From positions 3,100,001 to 3,164,000 of the forward strand of contig BTPP01000003.1 in the NCBI GenBank assembly GCA_037102815.1: 64,000 bases of DNA, in the 5' to 3' direction. The DNA comes from Neurospora intermedia. Taxonomy: Eukaryota > Ascomycota > Sordariomycetes > Sordariales > Sordariaceae. The notes beneath the pieces were generated by a model that was given only the letters and a program-made list of their open reading frames with translations, made no database searches and had not been told where the DNA came from. The translations under genes were made by a program, and so were the position numbers. The first letter of the stretch is position 1; each line of letters opens with the position of its first letter. Shown one piece after another: positions 1-9,089 of the stretch.

Positions 1-475
1 TCGAAAATAATCCTCTTCCTGGGGACTCAGACTGCTGGTGGTCCCGCCCCCTTCATTGCCCTCCGTCACGCCCTTGGGCCCTCCTGTCGTCTGGCCGGCA
101 AGGTCGAGGATATCGGCTCCATTCCACACCAGCTCCTCGAGCTTGTCTGTTCGGATTCGGTGATAGGCGAGCAGACAGCGCTTGTTCCTCCGCATTGAAA
201 GGTGGTTGACCAGCAGCGTGCACGCGGTGGCCTGTTCGGCGGAAGGATCAAATGACCCCTGGAAAGGTTCAAGTAAACTGGCGACGTCTTTGTCAAGATC
301 CCGGATTTCTCGGGCCACTGCACGGACAAGCTCGGTCTGATAAGGTGGAAGATGGCTCAAGTTCTGTGTCCTCTTGGCATGCTGGACCTGGTGATGGTGT
401 GAGTGTTCGTATCCAGGGAGGATGCAGTGAGCTTGCACAAACCAGTTTGTTACCCAAGTCACCGTACATGGGCAT
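1..475 (-). CDS. psf1: GINS complex subunit Psf1, 5' part (cut by window edge)
   Basis: Psf1 is a subunit of the four-protein GINS complex, which joins Cdc45 and Mcm2-7 to form the replicative helicase in the nucleus. The start ATG is at 475; exon 1 (443-475) encodes a Met-Pro-Met-Tyr-Gly-Asp-Leu-Gly-Asn-Lys-Leu start typical of the family. A 55 bp intron (388-442, donor GTTTGT, acceptor CAG) follows, and exon 2 runs from 387 to the left edge, still open. Exon 2 contains QHAKRTQNL and the strongly conserved MRRNKRCLLAYHRIR block of the alpha-helical A domain. About 140 of the roughly 200 residues usual for Psf1 are present; the C-terminal B domain lies outside the window. A second ATG two codons downstream (469) is an alternative start. 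Family assignment is confident; the start choice is less so. Confidence 0.88.
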
Positions 476-2053
476 GTTTTCGACTTGGCTTAAGTATCTC
501 TTTGGACAGTTCGAAGCTGAAAAGTGTGACAGTTGAATTGACTATGTGTCTATTTTCGGACGCGTCTCAAGTCGCGTCGTTTTCTCGAACAGCCAGGCGG
601 GTGAAGTTCGAGGTTCCGTCTGGATGTGAAACCGTTCTTTGCCCTGGCCACTGGCATATCAAGCGTTGTTAGGCAGATAGGCGCTACAAGATGGTCTAAG
701 CACTGCACTTAAACGCGGGGTGGGCATCAAAAGTCCTCGGACAGCCCTAACCCGAAGCAGAATACATGTACTGGGTATCCGAACATTTTCGTCCCATTCC
801 CTCTCAACCAGCTGCATACGGCATGTCCCAAGGCATGCGTGCAGTCAGGGCATGTATTCTTTTTCACCACCGTCGGCGACAAGAATAGGGATATCCATAA
901 AGCAAGACATACAGAGGTAGTTGAAGGGTGGTGTTTCATATGGGCAAAGGCCGCTATGAAGACGACGTCTCATGTCCTGAAGCTGATACCAGTTCAGAGA
1001 TACATGTAAAGAGTCGAAGTCCCTTCGCACATGGTGCACACATTCTACATGACTCTACGTCTAAAAGTAACTGGCATCAAGCCCTTGAACAGCTGAAGAA
1101 ATATTCAAATTACCATTGCTAAGCAGACTCGATATAATCTATCAACTATTGAAACCAGCAACCTACTCGGACCACCTTGTATCTCTCACCCGCCCATAAC
1201 GCACCGGACATTTTAACGCACCGGACAATCGGTGAAGGTGAGGAGAAAAGACTAGGCTCCATTGGGTTGCCAAATTCCAACTTCAGATGGGCTGCTCCAT
1301 TGGAGAAGCACTCGGCACGCGCAAGATACAACAACTACAATTTTTGAGTTAGCTCGAGAGCCGCGAAAAGAAGCAATATTCCAAATCGAATGAGATGCCA
1401 AAAGGGTCAGAGTCGCATAAATGCTGGTTTCGTCGTCATCTGCAGAGGTCTTAAGTCTGCTTGGTAACACGGACCAATTCGATCATCACGGGATGGGCGT
1501 GGGAGTACCGGTAACGGAGGAGTAGGGAAGGGGAATATCAGACAAGGTGCTAGAACTTACACTAATGACAGACACCGACTCGGCGTACTTCTGGCGTTGC
1601 CAGCTATTAGCAATCTGGAGCCATTCTCTCTGATATCTCCCACAATGGCGCTGTTCAACGCGGCGGTTGCACACGAAGAACCAAAACGGGGAGAATTTCG
1701 CACAACAAAAAATTTCCTGGCCATTAAATACAGACAGTGCACAGACCAGGCACAGAAACCCACCGAACTGACCGAAGACTCCATCATGAAGACGGGACCT
1801 ACATGGAAGCTCCGATAAGATAAGGAGCTAAGTACTGTTGTATGTAGGTAAGCTCTTCCCCAGCTTCACGGCGTCAGTGCCACTGGAAGTTGCGAGAGCT
1901 TTCGACCTCCATCCATGTCAACGGTCAGTGGCACTACGTCAGGCCATATAAACCAGAGACATATACCCTTCGTGTCATACTACCCTACAATGATTCAAGT
2001 TGGATTTTAGACTAGTCGTTCCTCTGGAATAAAACACATACTCAAGTCTTAAA
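476..2053. other. Divergent intergenic region between psf1 and hsp78
   Basis: About 1.6 kb shared upstream by psf1 (minus) and hsp78 (plus). No coding frame of fungal character was found. It contains a short direct duplication at about 1198-1227 (two copies of a 14 bp GC-rich unit, TAACGCACCGGACA) and a TATA-like site close to hsp78. I saw no clean heat-shock element array. Confidence 0.6.
1947..1952 (+). promoter_or_regulatory. Possible TATA box of hsp78
   Basis: TATAAA lies 102 bp upstream of the hsp78 ATG, a plausible core promoter position for a fungal gene with a short leader. It rests on sequence match and position only. Confidence 0.35.
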
Positions 2054-4486
2054 ATGCAAACAAGGCGCCAATTGCTAGCGACTGCCACTCGGCGCATCAG
2101 TGAGGCGTCGAGGGCCTCTCTCTCACGAACCACGCGCCAGTTTCCCCGGGCACCGGCGCTGGGCGTAACCGTACCGGCACTCAATGCTACTCATCTAGCC
2201 AGCTCTCTTCGTCTTCTTCCCACAATAACGACTCGATCGTATGCCAACGGCAGACCACGCCCCCCAGGCGGTACCCATCGCATGAACCTCGGGGGTGAGG
2301 ACGAGAAACCAGCATTGGAACAATACGGTATCGACTTAACAGCAAAAGCACGAGAGGGAAAGCTCGATCCGGTCATCGGCAGAGCGGCGGAAATCCAGAG
2401 AACCATCCAAATCCTGTCACGGAGAACGAAGAACAACCCGGTGCTCATTGGATGCGCCGGTGTCGGCAAGACAGCCATTCTTGAAGGCCTTGCGCTGGAG
2501 ATTGTGAAGGGCGCGGTGCCTGAAAGTATCAAAAACAGGAGAGTCATCAGTCTCGATCTCGGATCTCTTATTGCAGGAGCCAAGTTTAGGGGTGATTTTG
2601 AGGAGCGGCTGAAGAAGGTCCTGGGCGAAGTGCAAGAAGCCAACGGAGAGGTTATCCTGTTTATCGATGAGCTCCATACTCTCCTTGGTCTCGGAAAGGC
2701 CGAAGGCTCCATTGATGCGTCGAACCTCTTGAAGCCAGCTCTTTCTAGAGGTGAGCTTCAGTGCTGTGGTGCAACCACCATGACTGAATACCGTCAGATC
2801 GAGAAGGATGTTGCTCTCGCTCGCCGGTTCCAGCCCATCATCGTCAGCGAGCCGACAGTGGAGGATACCATTAGTATTCTGCGCGGTATCAAGGAGAAGT
2901 ATGAAGTTCACCATGGTGTCCGTATCACTGACGGAGCACTGGTTGCTGCCGCTACCTATTCCAACCGTTACATCACCGACCGTTTCCTTCCCGATAAGGC
3001 CATCGACTTGATGGACGAAGCCGCCAGCTCGCTCCGCCTACAGCAAGAAAGCAAGCCCGACGATATTCAGCGGTTGGACCAGAAGATCATGACCATTCAG
3101 ATTGAGCTGGAAAGTTTACGAAAGGAGAAGGACGTTGCCAGCGTCGAGCGCCGCGAGAAGCTCGAGGCTGACTTGAAGAAGTATCAAGATGAAGTCGCCG
3201 TACTGACGGAAAGGTGGCTGAAGGAAAAGGCCGAAATCGACAGCATCAAGCAAACCCAGGCAGAGCTCGACAGAGCCCGCATTGAGTTGGAGCAAGCACA
3301 GCGAACCGGAAACTTTGCCAGGGCCTCGGAATTGAGATTTGGCGTCATTCCAAACCTGGAAAAGAAGCTACCCAAGGACGGCGAAAGACCTACCCGTGAT
3401 CTCTCTCTCATCCATGACTCGGTCACCGCTGATGACATTGCCAACGTCGTCTCCAGAATCACCGGCATTCCCATCTCCAAGTTGTCCAGCGGCCACACGG
3501 AGAGACTGATTCACATGGAAGACATCCTCCGCGAGTCTGTCCGCGGTCAAGACGAGGCCCTGAAGGCGGTTGCCGACGCAGTGCGAATGCAAAGAGCCGG
3601 CTTGAGCGGCGAGAACCGCCCACTGGCCTCCTTTTTCTTCCTCGGCCCCACCGGCGTCGGCAAGACAGAGCTGTGCAAGAAGCTCGCCGGCTTCCTCTTC
3701 TCGACCGAGACCGCCGTCGTTCGCTTTGACATGAGCGAGTTCCAAGAAAAGCACACCATCTCGCGCCTGATCGGTGCTCCCTCCGGCTACGTCGGCTACG
3801 AAGACGCCGGCCAGCTGACCGAGGCCGTCCGCCGCAAGCCCTACGCCGTCATCCTTCTCGACGAGTTCGAAAAGGCGCACAGAGACATCTCAGCCCTGCT
3901 CCTTCAGGTCCTCGATGAGGGCTACCTGACCGACGCCCAGGGCCACAAGGTTGACTTCAAGAACACCATCATCGTGCTCACATCCAACCTCGGTGCCGAC
4001 ATCCTGGTTGGAGCCAACCCCATGGTCCCTTACAAGGAGACGGAAGACGGCGACATCCACCCAGACGTCAAGCAGGCCGTCATGGACGTCGTCGCTTCCC
4101 AGTACCCGCCTGAGTTCCTTAACCGCATCGACTCCTTTATCATCTTCAAGCGTCTCGCTATGGAGGCGCTCAGGGACATTGTTGACATCCGCCTGAAGGA
4201 GCTCCAGGAGCGACTCAACGATCGCCGCATCACCCTCGTCGTTCCCGAAGAGGTCCGCCAGTGGCTGGCTGAGAGGGGATATGATCCCAAGTTTGGCGCG
4301 AGGCCGCTCAACAGGCTCATCACCACCGAGATTGGAAATGGGCTTGCGGATAAGATTATTCGTGGACAGATCAAGTCTGGTGATAAGGCGGTGGTGGAAA
4401 TCAAGGAGGACAGGAGCGGACTGAATGTCTACACGGAGCAGCAGGAGCAGCCTCCGGCTGCCGAGGAGGCTGAGGCTGAGGCTTAG
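2054..4486 (+). CDS. hsp78: Mitochondrial ClpB-type disaggregase Hsp78
   Basis: An 810-residue Hsp100/ClpB AAA+ ATPase that resolubilises aggregated proteins in the mitochondrial matrix together with mtHsp70. The single uninterrupted frame starts with an Arg/Ser-rich presequence (about residues 1-62, ending near TRSYANG) typical of matrix import. It lacks the ClpB N-domain, as Hsp78 proteins do. NBD1 has Walker A GCAGVGKT (133-140) and Walker B ILFIDE (201-206). A charged coiled-coil M domain spans about 335-445. NBD2 has Walker A GPTGVGKT (531-538) and pore loop GYVGYE (578-583), followed by the C-terminal D2-small domain and an acidic Glu/Ala-rich tail. Length matches yeast Hsp78 closely. 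The presequence and missing N-domain argue against the cytosolic paralogue Hsp104, which also has a longer M domain. Confidence 0.95.
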   Translation: MQTRRQLLATATRRISEASRASLSRTTRQFPRAPALGVTVPALNATHLASSLRLLPTITTRSYANGRPRPPGGTHRMNLGGEDEKPALEQYGIDLTAKAREGKLDPVIGRAAEIQRTIQILSRRTKNNPVLIGCAGVGKTAILEGLALEIVKGAVPESIKNRRVISLDLGSLIAGAKFRGDFEERLKKVLGEVQEANGEVILFIDELHTLLGLGKAEGSIDASNLLKPALSRGELQCCGATTMTEYRQIEKDVALARRFQPIIVSEPTVEDTISILRGIKEKYEVHHGVRITDGALVAAATYSNRYITDRFLPDKAIDLMDEAASSLRLQQESKPDDIQRLDQKIMTIQIELESLRKEKDVASVERREKLEADLKKYQDEVAVLTERWLKEKAEIDSIKQTQAELDRARIELEQAQRTGNFARASELRFGVIPNLEKKLPKDGERPTRDLSLIHDSVTADDIANVVSRITGIPISKLSSGHTERLIHMEDILRESVRGQDEALKAVADAVRMQRAGLSGENRPLASFFFLGPTGVGKTELCKKLAGFLFSTETAVVRFDMSEFQEKHTISRLIGAPSGYVGYEDAGQLTEAVRRKPYAVILLDEFEKAHRDISALLLQVLDEGYLTDAQGHKVDFKNTIIVLTSNLGADILVGANPMVPYKETEDGDIHPDVKQAVMDVVASQYPPEFLNRIDSFIIFKRLAMEALRDIVDIRLKELQERLNDRRITLVVPEEVRQWLAERGYDPKFGARPLNRLITTEIGNGLADKIIRGQIKSGDKAVVEIKEDRSGLNVYTEQQEQPPAAEEAEAEA

Positions 4487-5152
4487 GTTGCTCCTGAGGC
4501 ATGAAGTGGCCCGTTGCTGCTAATCTGATCCCAGGTCGACGTCGAGCAGTTGTATCTTTATTGTATCTCATTTGTTACTGGTTCTCCTTTTGTGTTATAT
4601 TGCATGGTTTATGGCTCGGGAAACAGGACGATAAAAGGCATTGAAAGTGTAGTTTATATGATGTAAATTTGATATTTGCATGTAGTTCTTGCATGTCTAC
4701 ACATGAACAACATATATCGTAGAATGGCATTCATAATGATACTTCCAGGATGTGTATGATCAGTTGGTGTGATTTGTGATTTGATTTGTGTGGTGTCTTG
4801 TCTTGATTCAAACGAGTCTATCTCCACCGATACCGGCAACGTTGCTGTGGGAGACCTTAGTGGTGAGTCATGCCTACCTGAGGTTAGCCACAGCTTGTCG
4901 GTCGTAGCAGGGCGCTATGGAACACATGTTTACAATATAGACTTGTCGTGTTCAAGGTCACAGAAGAGTATCAACAGTGGCATCTTACACAGCGACATGA
5001 TATCACCAACACTGTACGTTGAAGGCTAAGGATGCATCCAGAGACATATTTCAATCTTTGGCTGATGCTCCTACGGCTTTGTGTCCTCGTCAGTTGAGCT
5101 GGCAAATGATTTAAGCTTCAAGGAAAAACACCAAAAAGTGTGGCACCAACAA
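4487..5152. other. Convergent intergenic region, hsp78 3' end
   Basis: Downstream of hsp78 and downstream of the minus-strand U6 gene. AT-rich 3' UTR-like sequence follows the hsp78 stop. No coding frame or RNA gene is recognised. Confidence 0.55.
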
Positions 5153-5162
5153 GATTCGAACC
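5153..5162 (-). promoter_or_regulatory. Extragenic B block of the U6 gene
   Basis: Read on the minus strand this is GGTTCGAATC, an excellent match to the TFIIIC B-block consensus GGTTCGANTCC. It lies 132 bp beyond the U6 T-tract. In the yeast SNR6 gene an extragenic B block sits about 120 bp past the terminator, so spacing and strand both fit. Flanking bases resemble a tRNA T-arm and 3' acceptor end, but no complete tRNA can be folded here. The B-block reading is preferred and the function is inferred from yeast. Confidence 0.65.
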
Positions 5163-5294
5163 CTCGACCTCCTCACCCTGGCATACGGAATGGGTCTGGT
5201 AATCCAGCTTTATTTATCTTCTATCATTTTTGAGTACCTTGACGGACATGGCAGGAGAAAAAACGGTACCGGTCAGCATCAGCAAAAACTTACC

Positions 5295-5301
5295 AAAAAA
5301 A
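5295..5301 (-). terminator. RNA polymerase III terminator of U6
   Basis: Seven T residues on the transcribed (minus) strand directly follow the conserved 3' end ACGCTACCAA of U6, a standard Pol III termination signal. Confidence 0.9.
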
Positions 5302-5403
5302 TTGGTAGCGTCTCTTTGAGTAGCGTGTCATCCTTAGTGCAGGGGCCATGCTAATCTTCTCTGTATCGTTTCAACTGTTCGTTTTTGTTAGCATCACATC
5401 ATA

Positions 5404-5414
5404 CCGCTTGACCA
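5404..5414 (-). promoter_or_regulatory. A-block-like site inside the U6 intron
   Basis: The minus strand reads TGGTCAAGCGG, agreeing with the TFIIIC A-block consensus TGGCNNAGTGG at all but two defined positions. It lies within the intron, about 240 bp from the downstream B block. The position where yeast SNR6 keeps its own A block (about +21 to +31) is interrupted here by the intron. Function is inferred. Confidence 0.45.
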
Positions 5415-5484
5415 CGAAACCGACGGGCAAACTTACATTGACCAAATTGCCCCGAAGGGCGAAAGTGCAAGCAGAACCTGGCCA

Positions 5485-5491
5485 CTATAAA
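5485..5491 (-). promoter_or_regulatory. TATA-like element of the U6 gene
   Basis: TTTATAG on the minus strand lies about 25-31 bp upstream of the predicted U6 start at 5460, the position occupied by the TATA box in fungal U6 genes. Confidence 0.6.
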
Positions 5492-6375
5492 CCCCGTTTC
5501 AGAACCCTCTAGGTGCTGCAAACTGCACACGCTACAGCGCGCTCCTAACACCTGCAGCTGGCGATCGGCGCCGGTGCACCTGCCATGCGTCCACTGGGCA
5601 ATTGATCGTCGGGCGCACAAACCACAGCCGAGGGAAAAATGCAAAAATAAAAAATGCTGGAAAACAACCAGATGCAAAACGCACGAGCCTTGTTCCCGTC
5701 TCGCGATGCGCAGGAGAAACGGCCGGCTGGAAGCACACCTGACACAACGTTCGCGCAAGACAACAATAACAAAAGAGGAAACAAGGAAAAAGACGGTTCA
5801 CCGGAATTGAGAAGGGAATCAATCGGGAGAAGTGGAAATAAAAATTCTTGTACAGGTAGTGCGGCAATTTGTACTTCTGTGACAACCAACTGTACCCGAA
5901 TAGGTACTAGGCTTGCTAGGGCGTCCTTGAGCAGACTGCGGGGCTAGCGCCCGAACCCGGCGCATCCATTGATGGGACCCACTCGGGAGGGAAATCGACC
6001 TTCTCGCCCACTTACACGCAGTAGTAGCAGCCATTCGACCCCGCCAAGGGTTCTTTGCACGAAGAATTATTTCCGACCCCTCCATGCCGTGATGTGAAAT
6101 AGTGTACACTACTTGCAACTACGGGTCGCGATCGCAAGTCCCACTCTGCCCTCTCCACCATCTTCACTTGTGACTGTACTCGGGCGAGGTGCTGTCGACT
6201 TGAAATTCCAGACGCCCTGCCACTTCTTAAGCCCTCTCTCCCCTCTTTTCCTTGTCGTTTTGCAACACCAGCAGTAGCAACGATCACGCTGTTCTACCTC
6301 AGACAAGCCCTCCTCCGTCTTTCCCGACCACCAATCCCCCCTGCCATCACCTCGGTCGCAAGAAAGTGGTTCGCA
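5492..6375. other. Divergent intergenic region between U6 and ADE17
   Basis: About 0.9 kb upstream of both U6 (minus) and the purine gene (plus). The last 200 bp are pyrimidine-rich, as is usual for leaders of highly expressed fungal genes. No coding frame is supported and no TGACTCA-type site was found. Confidence 0.55.
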
Positions 6376-8316
6376 ATGGCTGCCAACCAGAGAATCGCCA
6401 TTGTGTCGGTCTACGACAAGACCGGCCTGCTCGACCTGGCCAAGGGCCTCGTCCAGCACAATGTCCGCATCCTCGCCTCTGGCGGTACCGCCAAGATGAT
6501 CAGGGAGTCTGGCTTCCCTGTCGAGTAAGGATCCCTCTTCTCGAACCCGTTTGCTTTTGGTGATGTGATCTGGACGCATGGGCGACAGCGCGCTGACAGC
6601 TCTTTTTTCCTACGTATTAGGGATATCTCGGCCATCACCAAGGCCCCCGAGATGCTGGGCGGTCGCGTCAAGACCCTCCACCCTGCTGTCCACGCCGGTA
6701 TCCTCGCCCGCGAGCTCGCTTCGGACGAGAAGGACCTCGCTGAGCAGAACATTGAGAAGGTTGACTATGTCATCTGCAACCTCTACCCCTTCAAGGATAC
6801 CGTGGCCAAGATCAACGTCACCGTCCCCGAGGCCGTTGAGGAAATCGATATTGGCGGTGTCACTCTTATCCGCGCCGCCGCCAAGAACCACGCTCGTGTT
6901 ACCATCCTGAGCGACCCCAACGACTACGCCGAGTTCCTCAAGGAGCTCGAGTCTGGCGAGATCAAGGACTCCAGCCGTCAACTCTATGCCCTCAAGGCCT
7001 TCGAGCACACCGCCGACTACGATGCTGCCATTTCCGATTTCTTCCGCAAGCAGTATGCTGGCCATGGCCTCCAGCACCTTCCCCTCCGCTACGGTGCCAA
7101 CCCTCACCAGAAGCCTGCTGCTGCCTACGTCAAGGAGGGCAAGCTTCCCTTCACCGTTGTCAATGGTGCTCCCGGCTACATCAACCTTCTCGATGCTTTC
7201 AACGCCTGGCCCCTTGTCAAGGAGCTCAAGAAGGCTCTCGGAAAGCCCGCCGCTGCCAGCTTCAAGCACGTCTCTCCCGCCGGTGCTGCCATTGGCCTTG
7301 AGTTGACCGCCGATGAGCGCAAGGTCTACATGGTCGATGATATCCCGGGTATCGAGACCTCTGGCCTCGCCCAGGCCTACGCCCGCGCCCGCGGTGCCGA
7401 TCGCATGAGCAGCTTCGGTGACATGATTGCCCTCAGCGACGTTGTCGATGTTCCTACCGCTACCATCATTAGCAAGGAGGTTTCGGATGGTGTCATCGCG
7501 CCCGGCTTCGAGCCCGCCGCCGCTGAGATCCTCAAGAAGAAGAAGGGTGGCCGTTACCTCATGCTCCAGGTTGACCCTGAGTTTGAGCCCAGCAAGAGCG
7601 AGACTCGCACTGTCTTTGGTATCACCCTCGCCCAGGGCCGCAACGACGTTGAGATCTCCCCTGAGACCTTCTCTAACATCATCACCCCCAAGGATGGCAC
7701 TCTCCCCGAGAACGCGCAGCGCGATCTCACCATCGCCACCATTGCCGCCAAGTACACCCAGAGCAACTCAGTCTGCTACGCTGCTAGAGGCCAGGTAGTC
7801 GGTTTGGGTGCCGGTCAGCAGTCCAGAATCCACTGCACTCGCCTTGCTGGTGACAAGGCTGACAACTGGTGGTTGCGCTTCAACCCCCGCGTCATTGGCA
7901 TCAAGTGGAAGAAGGGTGCCAAGCGCCCCGACAAGAGCAATGCCATCGACCTTCTCGTCAGCGGTCAGCTCCCTAAGGATGGTCCTGAGCGCGAGTCGTT
8001 CGAAGCTCTCTTCGAGGAGGTGCCCGCTGCCTTCACCGAGCAGGAGAAGAACGAATGGCTGTCCAAGCTCACTGATGTCTGCATCTCTTCTGACGCTTTC
8101 GTAAGTTCACCCCCTTCTGTTGACTGCCAGTCGCTACCATTATTAACACAACTGTATTAGTTCCCCTTCGTTGACAATGTCTATCGCGCCGCACGCTCCG
8201 GCGTCAAGTACATTGCCGCCCCCAGTGGCAGCCAGAACGACAGTCCTGTCTTCGAGACCGCCGAGAAGCTTGGCATCACCTTCGTCGAGCAGAACACTCG
8301 TCTGTTCCACCACTAA
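6376..8316 (+). CDS. ADE17: Bifunctional AICAR transformylase/IMP cyclohydrolase (ATIC)
   Basis: Catalyses the last two steps of de novo purine synthesis: formyl transfer from 10-formyltetrahydrofolate to AICAR, then ring closure to IMP, in the cytosol. Three exons: 6376-6524, 6621-8100 and 8161-8316, with introns of 96 bp (GTAAGG...TTAG) and 60 bp (GTAAGT...TTAG). The splice gives 594 residues, the usual family length. The N-terminal MGS-like cyclohydrolase domain includes [14 protein letters not shown] and [12 protein letters not shown]. The C-terminal transformylase domain has the catalytic KHVSPAG motif (near residue 265) and [22 protein letters not shown]. Exon 3 encodes the conserved C-terminus ending in LFHH. 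Yeast has two paralogues, ADE16 and ADE17; a single gene is usual in filamentous fungi, so the symbol marks orthology to the pair. Convergent with the NACHT gene downstream. Confidence 0.95.
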
Positions 8317-9089
8317 AGTCGCCAAACTTTTCCAAACCTAGATACCTCGAAACACTTCGTAACAGAAGATGGATGGTTATGATTGATACCCTTCTCGCAT
8401 AAATCAACTTTGCGATTTTTTCTTTGAGTTTACAAAAAATGGCGAAATGTACTTATGACGACCACTACTATGAGAGAGTGGTTGTCTACGGGATGGTATA
8501 CAGGACTGGATGGAACGGATGGCTATGTTTGCTCTTTTAGATGGGGATTCTGGGGGAACACAAAAGTTCAACACTTTTTCTTTGCTTGATGAAGCACTTT
8601 CTCGCTGAAGCAAAAGTCGTTGATGAAGTGATGATGATGATGATCGCTTGACTGGCAGAAAGCGCCTATCGAATTACCTGATGACACGGAGGGCTGATTT
8701 CCTTCATGATGAATGAAAGAATAAGAAAGAGAGAAAAAAGTTTGATAATCCTTCACTCAAACTATTCAATACTTGATGATCCTTGGGATCTGATAATAAG
8801 CCCATGTTCGTGAAACCGAATGAGTCGAAGAGGGCGACAGCAAGTAGTACGCAACAACGGCCAACAGAGTCGAAGACATAGGACGGAGGGGAAGTGTGGG
8901 AGAGGGAGTGAGGTTGGTTTGAGGGAGAGGTGCTGCTACGTACCACGATGATCACATGCTCAACAAGCATAAACGGTATCATATTCTCTGTCTGATCATC
9001 CAACATAGCATCACCAGGGGTAGCTACATCCCTTCTTCCGTCACTCTACCTATTCACCACCCCTTCTTTCACTCGGGCTTGATAGGTAG
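8317..9089. other. Convergent intergenic region, ADE17 and NACHT gene 3' ends
   Basis: Between two convergent stop codons. Contains a short GAT trinucleotide run near 8625-8643 and AT-rich 3' UTR-like sequence. No gene is supported. Confidence 0.55.

Larger units (their letters stand above)
5295..5460 (-). ncRNA. U6: U6 spliceosomal snRNA gene with an mRNA-type intron
   Basis: U6 is the catalytic snRNA of the spliceosome, made by RNA polymerase III. Exon 1 (5437-5460, 24 nt) folds as the 5' stem-loop GCCC-UUCG-GGGC followed by AAUUUGGUCAAU. Exon 2 (about 5298-5374) contains UUGAAACGAUACAGAGA, then the AUUAGCAUGGCCCCUGC and AAGGAUGACACGC segments (ACAGAGA box, AGC triad and internal stem-loop), ending in a T-tract. 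Between them lies a 62 bp intron (5375-5436) with donor GTAAGT, branch sequence TGCTAAC at 5387-5393 and acceptor CAG. Removing it restores GGUCAAUUUGAAAC, the same as yeast U6 at this place. Mature RNA would be about 101 nt, normal for U6. Upstream TATA-like, intronic A-block and downstream B-block sites are listed separately. The identity is certain; the intron is strongly supported by the exact join. Confidence 0.96.

Noticed and set aside
5130-5217. tRNA gene on the minus strand (GGTTCGAATC and a TGGTGCCA-like 3' end followed by a T run)
   Set aside because: No matching 5' acceptor strand, D-arm or anticodon arm can be formed. Position and strand fit an extragenic U6 B block better.
6610-7269. 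219-codon frame antisense to ADE17
   Set aside because: Same mirror-frame artefact opposite a highly biased exon.
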